Below the pieces are notes generated by a model. The model was given only the letters and a program-made list of their open reading frames with translations, ran no database searches and was not told the DNA's origin. From Cenococcum geophilum 1.58 (Eukaryota; Ascomycota; Dothideomycetes; Gloniales; Gloniaceae), in assembly GCA_001692895.1 (NCBI GenBank), contig KV748178.1:1970536-2034535 (forward strand): DNA of 64,000 bases. Direction: 5' to 3'. The translations under genes and the position numbers were made by a program. Below are positions 25,196-37,231 of this stretch, one piece after another; position 1 is the first letter of the stretch, and every line of letters starts with the position of its first letter.

Positions 25196-25730
25196 CAAAA
25201 ATTGTATTATATGATAATATTTGGGAACGCAAATATATACCCTGTCCTATACTTATACCACTACTAAATATTTTAGATTTTATACTTAGAGCTACTTATA
25301 ATAGGCATTCCTAAAAGATCTGCCGGTTTAAAGCTCTATAATTAAACGTTGTTAACGTTTTATATAGGGGTTGTTAATTAAGCTCCTAGGATATAATTTT
25401 TAAAGTTTAATACTATACTAATATTACGACCTTCTTACAGTAGCCGAGCCACCCCTAATCTCCTCCCCTTTCTCTCCTCCCTTCTATTACTTGGCGCCAA
25501 GCTATTGTGTTGTCGCTAAGCTATTGTGTCGTTATACGTCCAAACTGGGTAGGCAATGACGTGGTTAATAGTTATTAGGTATTAAAAATATTTAATATAT
25601 AAAGCTTTAAATTGGAATTATAATCTACTATATTATATCCTACGTAAAGGGCTTTATATTAAAGCTTTATAGTTTAAATATATACTATATTCGTAACTAA
25701 TATATTCTTTAGGCCCGGCTTAAGTAGGGT

Positions 25731-25774
25731 GCCTTAGTTACTGTAATAGATCCTTACCTAGCAGTAACCAAGGC
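25731..25774. repeat. Inverted repeat (hairpin), 13-bp arms
   Basis: GCCTTAGTTACTG (25731-25743) pairs with CAGTAACCAAGGC (25762-25774) with one mismatch and an 18-nt loop. Weaker pairing continues outwards. Confidence 0.7.
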
Positions 25775-25828
25775 GCCTTAATCTTACTACTACTTCTAAA
25801 TTAAGCAAAAGCTCTATATAGGGGGGTC

Positions 25829-25847
25829 CCAGGGGGTTTCCCCCTGG
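25829..25847. repeat. Perfect 8-bp GC-rich hairpin
   Basis: CCAGGGGG-TTT-CCCCCTGG stands out as GC-rich within strongly AT-rich sequence. It could be a transposon end structure; no transposon end motif was fixed next to it. Confidence 0.75.
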
Positions 25848-25999
25848 AAAACCTTATCTCTATATATATTAATTAAAGTTTATATAATAAAGCTCTAAAT
25901 TAAAGCTTTGGGTTAACTAATTGGCTTATTACACTCGGGTCAAAATTTGCGTTGGGGGACTAACGTTCCGCATGTTAATATATCTGCTCGTATAACCCA

Positions 26000-26503
26000 A
26001 CAAAGCTTGCTATATTATTAAACATTATGAACACCGCTTCCTTCACCTCAAACTAATAACAGGGTCGCATCGCTGCGTGCCATCTTATTCACTACCATTA
26101 CGCCGGAAAAAAAATACCCTTGAAGGACCAATAGCAATTTTTGCCATGAAGCAAAGCCAAAAATTCTTCAGTCTATTCCGATCAACGGTGCCTGCTTTGG
26201 CCCTAAAGAGTCGATTCTCCCACTGTGCGATGTTTTCAGACCGTCTCGCAGGATGGGCTACCGACTGACGCCAAAAATTCATGATTAGCGTCATGAAAAA
26301 AGGTCAAGTAGCGCAGGCGTCCCACTGGAGCGCCCACTTAGTGATCTCAGGCCCCAGCTCTCCTACACGGCCCATCTTATGCGGCGTTATTCTCTCTTAA
26401 GGACGCGTATAACTCGGATCGAAGAACTTAAAGAACCTTAGACAACTAGGGCTTTAAAACATTCAAAGCCACTTGGTCTAAAGTTCATTATTGTCTGGAT
26501 ACG
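26000..26503. other. Edge of the normal-composition island, no gene recognised
   Basis: Composition returns from AT-rich to normal near 25990-26040. Overlapping short frames on both strands here have no recognisable content. This is the 3' flank of the kinase gene. Confidence 0.5.
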
Positions 26504-28868
26504 TTAGGTAATTGGCCATGTGGGGGATCTGGTTGGAGATGGTGTGAGAGGCCTATTCGAAGGATGAGTGGTCGTTTCCGGATTGAATGTGACATTCAAC
26601 CTCTTGGGATTAGTTCTCTTCGGTTTTTCGTGCGATGGAATTGGGGAGTTGTACCGGTCACTGGTAGCATCTTTTGGCCATGGTTTTGGTTCGAGCAGGT
26701 ATTTCTTATCTTCCTCAGCTTTTCGCACGAAATCTTTCATCCTCTTTTGCAAGTCAGCCGCTTTAATTCGCTTTTTCGAATCGATGACGAGCATCTTCTC
26801 CATGATTAATTCCAGAAAGTCGTGCAATAGGGCAGAGCACTTCTCATGTTGGTGAAGTTCTTTGACCCAAGCCTTGACCCCATCTCTGACATGAGCGACT
26901 TGTTCCTCTCCAGAGGTGATTGAAAAGTAATTATCATCACTGAAGTGTGGGGCTCCAGCCGATTCCAATGCTCGACGGTTTGAGAAGCCAATGACCGCGG
27001 CCCAGCCTCCTAGGAGCCAACTGATGTATTCCAGATACAAGCCGCCAAGGCTCCAGAAGTCGTAAGCGCGAGACACGGGCGTACCAAGCTTAAGCTCAGG
27101 TGGCTCATAAGTTGGCGACCAACAAACGCTCCTTGGATTGACCTGCGATCGCGAGTCTCGACCGTGGAACCTCCCTAAGCCGAAGTCCGCAATCTTCAAA
27201 ACACCATTTGGATCGTGGGATTCTGGGTCATCTTTAAACCAGAGGATATTTTCTGGCTTCATATCTCCGTGTCGTCCATATTTTTCTTCCCCCGGTTGTA
27301 CAGTTAACCTAACTGCTTCTCCTTGCCCCCAGACTTGATCTGTACCCTCCACTGGAGCTGTACCGTTTACATTAAAGTTGTGGATCAGCCGCAAACCGTC
27401 CGCAATACCGTACATCTGCTTCAACGACCATAATACTGTAGTTTCATCAAAGTTGGGTATTGGTTCCTTATGCTCCCAGTATTTCAGTAAGTTGGCATCT
27501 GCATACGGGAATATTAAGTGCCATTTGTTCTCCTGTCGAAATGTAGCAAGAAGCCGGATGAGGTTCGGGTGATTCATAGGGCCGAGTCTTGTGAGAATTT
27601 TTTCTTCCTTTCGAAATTCATTCTCGTTCGGAGAGATAAGTTTTTTGACAGCGACCAAGCGGTTCTCCTACACAGTCTTAGTTCAGGCAGGTCAAAAAGC
27701 ATGATTAGTGCCAACGTACCGTTGACGTAGAGCGCTCCCAGAAAGTATGGTGGGATGGGTGGATACACTTAATTAAAACCTCACTGTAACCACCTCCCCG
27801 AAATTCAAGCTCCTTCCCTTCCTCATGTGTGAAGGCGATGAACGGTAAGATAATGCTGTTGTCTAGCTCATAGTGTTTCCCGGGTTCAAAGACGGGAGAC
27901 GTCATTAAACATTGCGTATTGCTAAACTTTTCTCGATGCCGGGTTTTCCAGCTTTCCAAAGCTTCAATTCTTTTACCATTTTTTCCTTCCAAACGCCATT
28001 GTGTGTAGTCGTTGCCGTTATCAAACTTCCTTTGGAGGGGCAGGTCGTCATCAGTGACTCCATCGCGCACAAAACGACATATTTCCCCTTCTTTTCTCAT
28101 GTATGCAAGGGTAGTAAATAATCGTCTTGCATCTTGGCAAATATTTTGCACGTAATCGGCAAGTTCAGTATCGTTTATGTCGGGATGTTCGGAACGGATA
28201 GCACTTTCGACGACGGATTCGTTGATTAGCGACTTTTGAGCGCATTCAGGGACAATGAATTTTGCACTCCCCATAGGGCATTCGATTCGATGTTCGTGCA
28301 GCTTGTCTTTTAGTGGGGCGTCGGAACTCATGGTACTCAGGCGTCGTCGGGATCGTTTGGAAGAAGTCTCACTGCCACTAGTGTATGAAGACGAATCGGA
28401 GTCGTATTTGAATGAATACTTCGGTGACAGGCCACTGATAGTTGAAACCGACTTCCGGGGCTCTATTTGTACGCCTACGGGTTCCTGTAGAGAGTGCAAG
28501 GATATTTTAGGAGGGGGTTGCTGCTCTTGAAGGATATCATCCCTGGTAGGCTAAAATAGTGTCGTTATCTGCTGGGTCTGACATTTCATCAAATCAATAC
28601 CTACAGCCTCTCCCGGTTTAAGGGAACTCACCGGATGATGTGCGCTATCTCCTAAGTTAGGATTTAGTGGTCCTGCCGCAAGTAGTCGTGTTACTGTGTC
28701 GTTCGCTCTTGGTGGGCCTGACGTCTCCCCGCGCTGGCCTTCTGTCAAATCAGCGCCCCGGTTATTGTTGACCGGATAGCTTATGGCGTTCACATTTTGT
28801 TTGGATTGGCTATTTGCCTCATGACGAAATGCATGAGTCAAAACCTTGAAACACGAGAAAAACAACAT
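26504..28868 (-). CDS. Serine/threonine protein kinase-like protein (fungal accessory type)
   Basis: Three minus-strand exons, 28632-28868, 27720-28550 and 26504-27667, are in phase and give 743 aa. The N-terminal half has a Ser-rich segment and a helical region without a domain I know, ending in EFRGGGYSEVLIKCIHPSHH, which reads like the glycine-rich loop region. The kinase core follows: VAVKK with the invariant Lys near residue 364, HGDMKPEN catalytic loop (Asp near 491), ADFGLGRF, PTYEPPE and YDFWSLGG. All key residues are present, so an active enzyme is plausible. The C-terminus is Pro/Thr-rich. Substrate unknown. It sits with a CorA-like gene on a short island between RIP blocks. The N-terminal exon is the least certain part. 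Confidence 0.8.
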
Positions 28869-29264
28869 TAATACTCTTCCGGCTCAGGCGTGAATTTCAC
28901 GTTAACAACAGGTATCTCTTTAAGGCGTGCCTTGCCTTGTCCTTAAGTATCTAACAAGACTCGCTCAAGTAGCCGTGGGCTCAACTTTTAAGTCAAAGCT
29001 TGTTAGGCTGTGCAAGAGGCTCCGGTGGGGTTGAGTACCACACAGCCTCAATTTACGCCCCGCATTAGGGCGTGAGCCTGTGCCTTTGTCCCTCAAAGAC
29101 AGCCTTAGCAGCACTGCAATACTGCGGCGAATTCAGGAAGGCCTCCGCTCAGGTTGACCAAGGCATAAATCAGCCTTTCACCATTTGCCTGATTTCGGTG
29201 ACATGCCTTTGACAAATGGATCACAAGCAGTGCTCTTATCAATATTCAATATCAGTATGAGGCC

Positions 29265-29305
29265 GTATTGATATTGATATTGATATTGATATTGAATATT
29301 GAATA
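29265..29305. repeat. ATATTG hexamer microsatellite
   Basis: About five tandem copies of ATTGAT/ATATTG. A reverse-complement run (TATCAATATTCAATATC) lies just upstream, so the region can fold back on itself. Confidence 0.8.
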
Positions 29306-29492
29306 TAGTACAGTCTTGGCATGGTGTAGTAGATGTCGGCTGCTCTCTATATTCTGCCAAGGCCTCCGAAGCCTCTTATACTACATTCGTCGCCATAAGC
29401 CTCCTTCCGACGGTAATATTACTTAGTAGCCGGCTCTTCAAGCACTCCGTACGTTCAATATTAGTACTCCCTAGTAATATACAGTTAGCTAA

Positions 29493-29669
29493 CTAGCGCC
29501 TTTTACGAGACGACTTCGGGGTGTTTACAGTTAGTGTATTTAGTATAGAGTCGCTCGACGCGTCGTCGTCGCCACCACCAGAGTGTGTAAACTGATCAGA
29601 ATCAAGCTCAGAAATAGCAGAGGAGGATGTATCGTTGTCTTCAATTATGTTGGTAGATAAGGGAGGCAT
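29493..29669 (-). pseudogene. Possible truncated hAT-type transposase N-terminus
   Basis: An ATG at 29669 opens 58 codons rich in Ser, Asp and Glu (SSAISELDSDQF, GGGDDDASSDS), ending TPKSSRKRR then stop. Fungal hAT transposases often start with such an acidic Ser-rich tail followed by a basic Thr-Pro-Lys stretch and a BED zinc finger; here nothing follows. The assignment rests on that resemblance only. It could also be noise. Confidence 0.3.
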
Positions 29670-29985
29670 GGCGTTGATCAAGGGTAGAGTGCACTGGGGG
29701 GTGCAAAAATCGCCAAAATTGACGATATTGTGCGCGATAATTTGCAAGATCTAATCTGATATTTAGTAATCTTTACTTTCTATATAAGGAGGTTGGAGAG
29801 TCATTTACCGATACATTTACCTTATTTTTACCACCTCTACTTCAAAAATCTTCAATCTTCAATATCTTTCAGTATTGAACATATCGTATTAATATTGATA
29901 AGAGTACTGATCACAAGTCCGTACGTTGCTTGGATAAGCAAACGCGCTCCCCTTTGGCACGCGAGTAAGCGAGACAAGACCCGGT

Positions 29986-32112
29986 CTACTCTTCTTGCTT
30001 TTCCACAGGAAAAAGTGATGTCCGCCATGTTTCTTGTCTGGAGTTGCACAGGGTCTGTGGCGATATTTCAGACTGACACATCGTACTTTGTTGAGATATT
30101 CCAATTCGTGGGGACACCCCGCTCTCCATATTTTCCAGCTGTCGCATCTCCGTATTCTCCAGCCGTTGTTTTAAGGGGAATTTTCCCCTGGGTATTCTGA
30201 TTTTGGGAAATTCGAAGTTTGAGAATCTGAGCTGCCGGAAAACTTTTGGACGAACAGAAATTTTGCAATGCGTCCAAGTCCACCACGTAGCAATTGTTAT
30301 AATGGTTAGCGGGACAGCAATTGCGGCAAGAAGCCAGGCGTTAGCAGAAACAGCCATGTTACCCATATTGTTAGTATGTACAAACTGGGTAGAAAAAAAG
30401 CTCTTCGAATTGTTAGATAAAGCGCCGTGTTTGGAGGAGAAATTGTGCTCACGGCGACTATTGTGGTAGGTAGATATATAAGACCGATAATTGTCAAGAC
30501 CTTCACTGCGGCTGCGTCTCTTGTACTTTTCTCCTGGAATGCAGTCAGTACATCCTACTGTATCTCTGATTCGTCGACCTACTGTCAATTGAGTCATCGA
30601 TTTGCTCTCCTGCTGAGATTCATGTGCTACATTTCTCAAGGCAACAGCGTTTTCGTAGTTCAGTAAGTCCGAGAGCTACACGCGCATTAACTCTCTCTAT
30701 CGCCAGCTATGTCTCATATTCATCGAGAAAAAAATATCTTACTAATTGTGCAATACATTTCGCTTTGTCTCTCAGAACGTCTACTCTCATGACGTACAGT
30801 TCTAACTCCTTAATATGTTCATCAAACTGTACAAGGACTTGATCACAGTTGCATTTTTTCTTTGTGTTTGAATAGTTCATGTTGCAACACTTTTGGCACT
30901 GCTCTCGAATTCGAGCCACTGTACTTAAACAAGTTGGCAAAATTATTTGTAGATCAGTTATGGAATCTTCCAGGAGCTTAAGCGCTTGTCGATCCATAAA
31001 ATTGATGTTAAAATCCATAACCGGAGAGAGATGCTCCTCTCTTGTTCCGACTGTGGCAAACACTATTTTATTGGACTGTCCCCGTAACTTATCGTTAGCC
31101 GAAAACCATAAATCTATGCATTTTAATGGACCGTTCTGGGAGGCTAGGATTTAAACAGGAAGGGCTGGATCTCACCTGTTCCTTTAATTGCGTCTCCAAC
31201 CAAGCCATATAATCCATCCAGCCTCTCAGGCTGTCTGCAACAAGTAATCGCTGTATATTGCATGAAACGATGGTGCATCTATTTGAAAGTTCAAGTTGTT
31301 GGCGAAGTCGCTGTTCAGCATTGTGTGAGGGAGCGATGAGGAGGAATGTTGATTTTACGTTTTGCAAGGACTCCACAGAATCATTCTCATTGAAGTGCAG
31401 TCTGTGGTATACAGCTGTCTGGCGGATAGACCATGGCGATTGGCCTTCACTTAGCACTCTACCGTTGAGTTCAACACGCCTAAGTATATACGCCGACTCT
31501 GCCAGTTAATGAATAACTAGTCTTTGACACTCTGTTCGCAGAATGCTTCGCGAAACATGACAATAACTTACCGTATGATTCCGATAGATTTACGCCATTG
31601 CGTTGATGATATGGAATGTGTCCTGCCGCAAACCCTGGAAACTGGAACTCATTCTCCTCATATTTCCGCCCAAAGGTGAATGCATATTTCCATATTTGTG
31701 GAAATACGTTATATATCCGTAAAAAGCTCTCAAATAGTTCAAGAGAGACATTCAAACTTGTCCATGAACGATCTTGCCGAATGATGAAGATTTGAGAAGA
31801 GACGTCGGATTTCTAAACATTCAAATATTCTATTAGCTCTAGTTCTCTTGATCTACTGTTCTAAAACGTTTTAGGTAATTACATAAGTATTGAAATGGAA
31901 ATGAGATGCTCTCTTACGCGTTGCAAACTCCAAATATCTGAAACACTGCTAATGTCCTGATTGCCTAATACACATGTAGTGCCTTTCGCCTCGAAAGCTC
32001 TAGTTACTTCCAATTGCGGCTTAGGCGGCTTTGCTTCGAAAATATCCTTTGCGTTCTCAAGAGTTCTTGCTCTCAATCCCTCGTCGTCCTGGAGGTAGAG
32101 ATGTAAACCCAT
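29986..32112 (-). CDS. CorA-like transporter-domain protein with two C-terminal TM helices
   Basis: Seven minus-strand exons: 31918-32112, 31572-31812, 31176-31498, 30743-31075, 30583-30675, 30453-30533 and 29986-30402. They total 1683 nt, or 560 aa, in phase. The N-terminal half matches the fungal CorA-like domain pattern: SVSDIWSLQR, FIIRQDRSWTSLNVS, FLRIYNVFPQIW, SPWSIRQTAVYHRL. A helical middle (LLEDSITDLQIILPT, a CQKCC..CNC cluster) leads to NYENAVALRNVAHESQQ. Two membrane helices follow: AVKVLTIIGLIYLPTTIVASFF and VSANAWLLAAIAVPLTIITIATW. The canonical GMN pore motif is not evident, so magnesium transport is unproven. Acceptor 31075 versus an alternative a few codons upstream, and the exact N-terminus, are uncertain. 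Confidence 0.75.
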
Positions 32113-32640
32113 CCTCGATATACAATTTCCTTCACCCGTCTATTCGATATCTTGCGATTGCGACTCTACTCTCTCGCACTCTGAGTTGTGGCTGCGGTAG
32201 TGTTCCAGGGTATCTTCGATTCACGTTGGGACGCTGATAATTTAACCGGTGAAAAAACCGGGAATTGCCGATGCACTGCCAAGTAATGCCACGTCAGGAA
32301 CATTAAGCGACAACTCCTCGGTGGCGGTTAGGTCCAAAGCCCCGAGCACTGCCTCGTTTATCTAACATAATCAGCGTTTCAGGGTACGTACAACATATTA
32401 CTTTCCGGTGAACGATGGCGAGGCAGATTCTGACCTGGCCCGAAGGAGAAACTGTTGCAGAAAGGTTTCCCATGTGGGCACTTCGCATGTTACACTGCAT
32501 AATCCTGGCACATCGAGCGGTTGTGGCATGTTATCGCTTTCCCCTAACAGCAAGAAATAACTACGGATCGCGAGAAAAGCGGTTTCTCCTTTCTTTTATT
32601 TTATTTTAGAAAAGGGTCGTTTTGGTGCCAAGACCTTATA
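32113..32640. other. Upstream region of the CorA-like gene
   Basis: Normal composition up to about 32600, then an abrupt change to AT-rich. A minus-strand stretch near 32150-32240 reading NRRYPGTLPQPQLRVRESRV could be an extra N-terminal exon of the CorA-like gene, but no acceptable splice to 32112 was found. Confidence 0.35.
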
Positions 32641-33689
32641 TAAATATACTAAATTTTAAAAATCTAGCTTATAAAAAGTAACTCTATACTAACTTGTTAA
32701 TATAATTAATTAATTAATTAATATATCCTTTCTAACGGTAAAGTCCTACTAGAGTTAGACAGTGCCCGAATACTAAAATCAAAAGTACGTGTATAATTAC
32801 GGAGCCTAAATTCTATTAGCTAGCTCTTATCGATAACTATAGGATAGATTTTACTACTAGAAAGAATAATATACTTTGTATATATTTTTACTCTTTTTTA
32901 GGCCTAGAATACTTTATTATAGCTTTATAATAAGAGTACAAACTATAGTAATAAAGGCTTTACATATTTTGTTAAAATTAATATTAAGTGTTTTTGTTTT
33001 TGTTTTTAATAATTAGTATATAAATACTAATTATTTTATAAACTTTATACTATTTATTTAATATATTAATTAAAGGATTAAATCTAACTAATCGCAATAT
33101 TAAAATTAATTATTAAATCTTATTAATTACAATATTGGGATTAATTATTATATTTACTTTTTATTAAAAAATAGAATTAATAGTTATTTAATAAACATTT
33201 AATTATAATTGTTTAGCTTATTACTAAAAAGTTAAGCTTTTAATTTAAAAAATTAAAAACTTTAACTTTATTGCTAACTAGTATTATAAAGTTTTTTCTT
33301 ATTATATTAATTAATTATTAATTCTATTTATTGTCCAATTCGGTCCCTTTCCTAGATCTATATAAGCTTTCATCTTCTATTTATAGGGAAACTTCTAAAT
33401 ATAACCTTCTAGCTAGTCTTACGCAATCCGCCTTCGCTTAGCTTATTTACCTTTATAATATATCAGCCTTTTATACTATACTTTTAAGGTATTTTAAAAG
33501 ATCTAAGGAATAGTAAAAGGGTTTAGTAATTCGCCTATATACCGCTATTTAGAACTACTAAAGAACTCCTTAACCTATAAACCATTATACTGCTATATAT
33601 AGGCCCCTATTTATAGAAAGCATTTAAATAATAATATTTATACCCGCCGTAGTAAATAGCTAGCTAAGATATTATATATAGCCTAGGTT

Positions 33690-34610
33690 ATTAAAATTGA
33701 ACTTTATACCTATATAAAATAACTTAGCTTATAAGTTTATTAGTTTTCTAATTTAGTAGAGCTAATATAAAGACTTTATATAGTATATAAGCAGGAGCTA
33801 ATAGTTATTAAAACATTATAAGTAGTAGTAAAAAGTTTTTATATAGAATAGTAAGATTCTATTACGGGACTACCGTTCTATACGCTACGCCGTGCGCGTA
33901 GCTGGCGTCATAGGATTCCTTTCTTGTCTATTTGTTTACTTGGCAGATAGTTTATCCGCCCTAATTGCCCCTATATAGATTTACCGCAGCTACATTATTT
34001 TTAAGCTCTCTAGCAATCCTCTTAAGTCTCTATAACAGCCGTACGTAGCTATTAAATCTTTAAATCTAATGCTTGTTTATCTAGCGTTAGCATATAATAC
34101 TTCGTCATCGTAATAAATTCTAAAAACTACTGCTAGAAGTACCCCTTTATAGTAAATAACTACTATTCTCTTATATTGAGCCTATTTATATAATCCTTAT
34201 ATATATAAGTTTTATTTAACGCCATTTAACCCTCTAATTAAAGATATTAATAACTCTTTATAATTAATAAATAAGGCCTTAAGATCGCACTCTACACCTA
34301 TATAAGATAAGGCCTATAAACCTGCTGGTCTTTGGACTTAGTAGAGCTAACATAGAGATATTATTACATATAGTGCGGATAGGAACTAGTAGTTGTCGAG
34401 ACATCGTGAGCAGTAGTGAAAAGATTTTATATAAGATAGTAAGATCTTAAAAACTATTACTAACAATTCCCCTTTATAGTAAGTAACTACTACGACCTTA
34501 TTCTAAGCCTAGCGTAATCCTTATAAATACAACACTGATTCTAACTATCTTCTAAATCCTAGTAGAAAGTATTGACGGCCCTTTGTAATTAATAAACAAA
34601 CGAAGGAACG
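33690..34610. repeat. Two-part direct repeat (A-B, A-B)
   Basis: Segment A at about 33690-33850 recurs at about 34290-34460 (shared CTATATAAxATAA, TTAGTAGAGCTAA, AGTAGTxAAAAGxTTTTATATA). Segment B at about 34115-34270 recurs at about 34455-34610 (shared CCCCTTTATAGTAAxTAACTACTA and GTAATTAATAAA). The first A and B are split by about 265 bp of less mutated sequence. Many differences are C/T or G/A. Confidence 0.65.
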
Positions 34611-35032
34611 AGCAAATATACTTTTTCCTAAACCCTAAGGCGATCGCCCGCGGAGTATACAGTTATTCGCCGTTAATTACTAAATACTACCTAGTAGCCT
34701 AGATTACCCCCTATAGTTAACCTTATCTCCTCTCTATAACTAGTTATCCTAAAAAGGGCCTAGTAACTAAGGCCTAGATATAAAAGATACTTAAAGTATA
34801 TCTATATCCCGCTCGCCTTTTAGTATTATAAGTAGTTTAGATAACCCCTCTTTATACCTTTAAAACTCTAGGGGGAAGGGTATATAGTAATACGTATAGA
34901 TAGCCTATATAGTTAATACGCTATTTAATACCCTTCTATAACTGCTATATAGTAAAAGACTAGCTATTTACTAAGGCGGGTATAAATAATATTACTTAAA
35001 TACTTTTTATAAGCAGGGGCCTATATATAGTA

Positions 35033-36252
35033 GTAATAATAATAATTTATTGCTTAACGTCCGATTTGGATCCCTATTAGGCCCACGCGGACTACTCCTT
35101 ATTTATATATAGGGAGAAAACTCTATTTAAGAAAAATGAGAAAACCCCNTNATCCATCTCCCCNCCTTTTNGGACTCGCCTNCTTAGCGCCTNNNAGTCG
35201 CCTNTNGTGCTNTACTACCTTACTNTTTNACCTCCTTGGGAACCACTGCTGCCGTAACAAGCCTACGGACGCGCTAGTATCACAAACTGTTACTCTACTA
35301 CTGTAGAGTTACTAGGGGGCACCTGCTGCTTGCCCCCTTGCCTTCTATTACCATTTCCCTTACAACCCGGAACTGATTTAGCACATTTTGACTAATAAGC
35401 CACTGGGTGACCGCCTTGAGGCCTTTTTGTGTTAAGAGCAGTGTATTATAGTTCTCTGTGCCAGCTGCTGAGAGCATTATATATAGTAGTATAATAGCTT
35501 ATAGATTAAAGAGTTATCTAGTAGTTTTAGATAGTATGTAATATTTAATAGGAGGATATAAAAGGATTTATCCCCTTTTAGCCCCTTAGGGACTAGATAT
35601 CCCTATTAAGCTAAAGGTAGTATATAGGCGAATTACTAAACCCTTTTAAGATACCTTATGTGAAGGCTCAGTCAAAAGAACAGAATCTATTGGTAGCCAG
35701 TGAACGAGAATTCCAAGACGAGGTCTGGAAGAAGGTCGAGGAAAGGAAACGTCTATATATATGAGCTCAGGCTCCAAGCGAGCCCCTAACTAGGGTCTGT
35801 AACAGTGCCGTAACACCTTAAAAGTATAGTATAAAAGGTAGATATATTATAAAGGTAAATAGGCTAGGTATAAGTAGAGTGTATAAGACTAGCTAAATTA
35901 TTATATATAGGCTTTTCCCTTACTAGGGACTTTTTCTATAGATAGAAGGTAGAAGCCTAAATCGGGCAATAAATAAAACTAATAATAATAACTATTATAT
36001 AAGTTTATATTAGCGCGTCCGTAGGCTTGTTACGGCAGCAGTGGTTCCCAAGGAGGTCAAACAGTAAGGTAGTAGAGCACCAGAGGCGACTCGCAGGCGC
36101 TAAGCAGGCGAGTCCCAAAAGGCGGGGAGATGGATCACGGGGTTTTCTCATTTTTCTTAAATAGAGTTTTCTCCCTATATGTAAATAAGGAGTAGTCCGC
36201 GTGGGCCTAATAGGGATCCGAATCGGACGTTAAGTAATGAATTATTATTATA
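35033..36252. mobile_element. Inverted-repeat element with ~235-bp arms
   Basis: The arm at about 35033-35275 is the reverse complement of about 36012-36252, including a GC-rich core (CCACTGCTGCCGTAACAAGCC and GACTCGCCT...GCGCCT). The arms enclose about 735 bp. Thirteen isolated Ns lie only in the left arm. The right arm is itself flanked by the direct repeat ATTATATAAGTTTATAT (about 35994 and 36244), so two opposed insertions of one repeat is an alternative to a single TIR element. Family not identified. Confidence 0.75.
35661..35760 (+). pseudogene. Short un-RIPed coding-like fragment in the inverted-repeat element
   Basis: Within AT-rich sequence a stop-free stretch reads VKAQSKEQNLLVASERE then FQDEVWKKVEERKR. 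Its base composition is normal and the peptide is helical and charged. It has no ATG context and ends in a stop soon after. It may be a captured gene piece or a transposon protein remnant; I do not recognise it. Confidence 0.3.
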
Positions 36253-37231
36253 TAAGTTTATATAGTAGATATTTAAAGTTTATATAAGTTTTTTTTTTTT
36301 TTAAAATAAACTATATATATTATATTAATTAGGTAATATAAAATTTAAAGGCTTAATTTAATAAATTTAATACTATAAGAACTATTTAAATTAGCGTAGT
36401 AGTTATTATAACCTTTTAGTTTAAAAAATTATTATTAAAGTAGTAAACGGCTTAGAAGTTTCTAAGTATATTATAGATATTATTTTACCTATAAGAGGTT
36501 TAAATATACTACCTATTTATTTAGTAATTAATTTAGTAATCTAACTTTATCAAGATTTAAAATTCTCTCCTATTTTAAATATCTTTAAGGTTTAATGATT
36601 TATAATTATAATTAACTAGTTCGTTTTAAGGCCTATAGAGGCTTTTATATATAGCAGAGTTAGTGCCTATAATAGGTTAAGTATTCCTTAGCTATGTATA
36701 AAATAGAAGTACTATTTATAATAGTTATATACTATAAATAGTAATAGATAAAAATAGAGCAATCTTATAAAGTCCTTTAGGTTATTTTAAATATACTAAA
36801 ACATATTTATAAAATATCCCTTAGGTAAAAAATAAAGTAGTATTGCCTATATCTACTTAATCTATTATAGGCCCTAAGTAAAGCCTTTAAAATAGTAGTA
36901 GGATTATATAATAAAAAATCTATAACTTTTTAGATACTATAAGGTAAAGCTTTATAAAGTACTTATTATTAACTTCTATAAGCTATAGTAATAGAAATAG
37001 AAATTAATTAAAGTAAATTATTGTTATTATCATTATTATAAAGTATTATTACCTTTATAAAGAAAGTATAGAAGAGGTTACTAATTAATTATAATATATA
37101 TATATTTTAGTGTAGATATAACCAAGATATTAACAAGAGTCCGTGCGTATTTAAGGGCTGGCTTGGGTGGCTGGCTGACTCGTATACGTGGCCAGGATGT
37201 TAAGCGACTGTGCCGAAGACAACTTGTGACC

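Larger units (their letters stand above)
28869..29985. other. Spacer between kinase and CorA-like genes
   Basis: No full gene recognised. It contains an ATATTG microsatellite near 29265-29305 with a partial inverted counterpart at 29240-29260, and a possible transposase fragment at 29493-29669. Confidence 0.45.
32640..37140. other. Second RIP-type AT-rich block
   Basis: No gene and no long open frame. TA-rich sequence dominates except for the GC-richer inverted repeat pair at 35030-36255 and a few short patches (about 33880-34080). I could not recover a transposon protein here with confidence. Confidence 0.8.

Noticed and set aside
29793..30200. 135-codon plus-strand frame
   Set aside because: It is antisense to the last exon of the CorA-like gene, whose membrane helices and splice phases are better supported.
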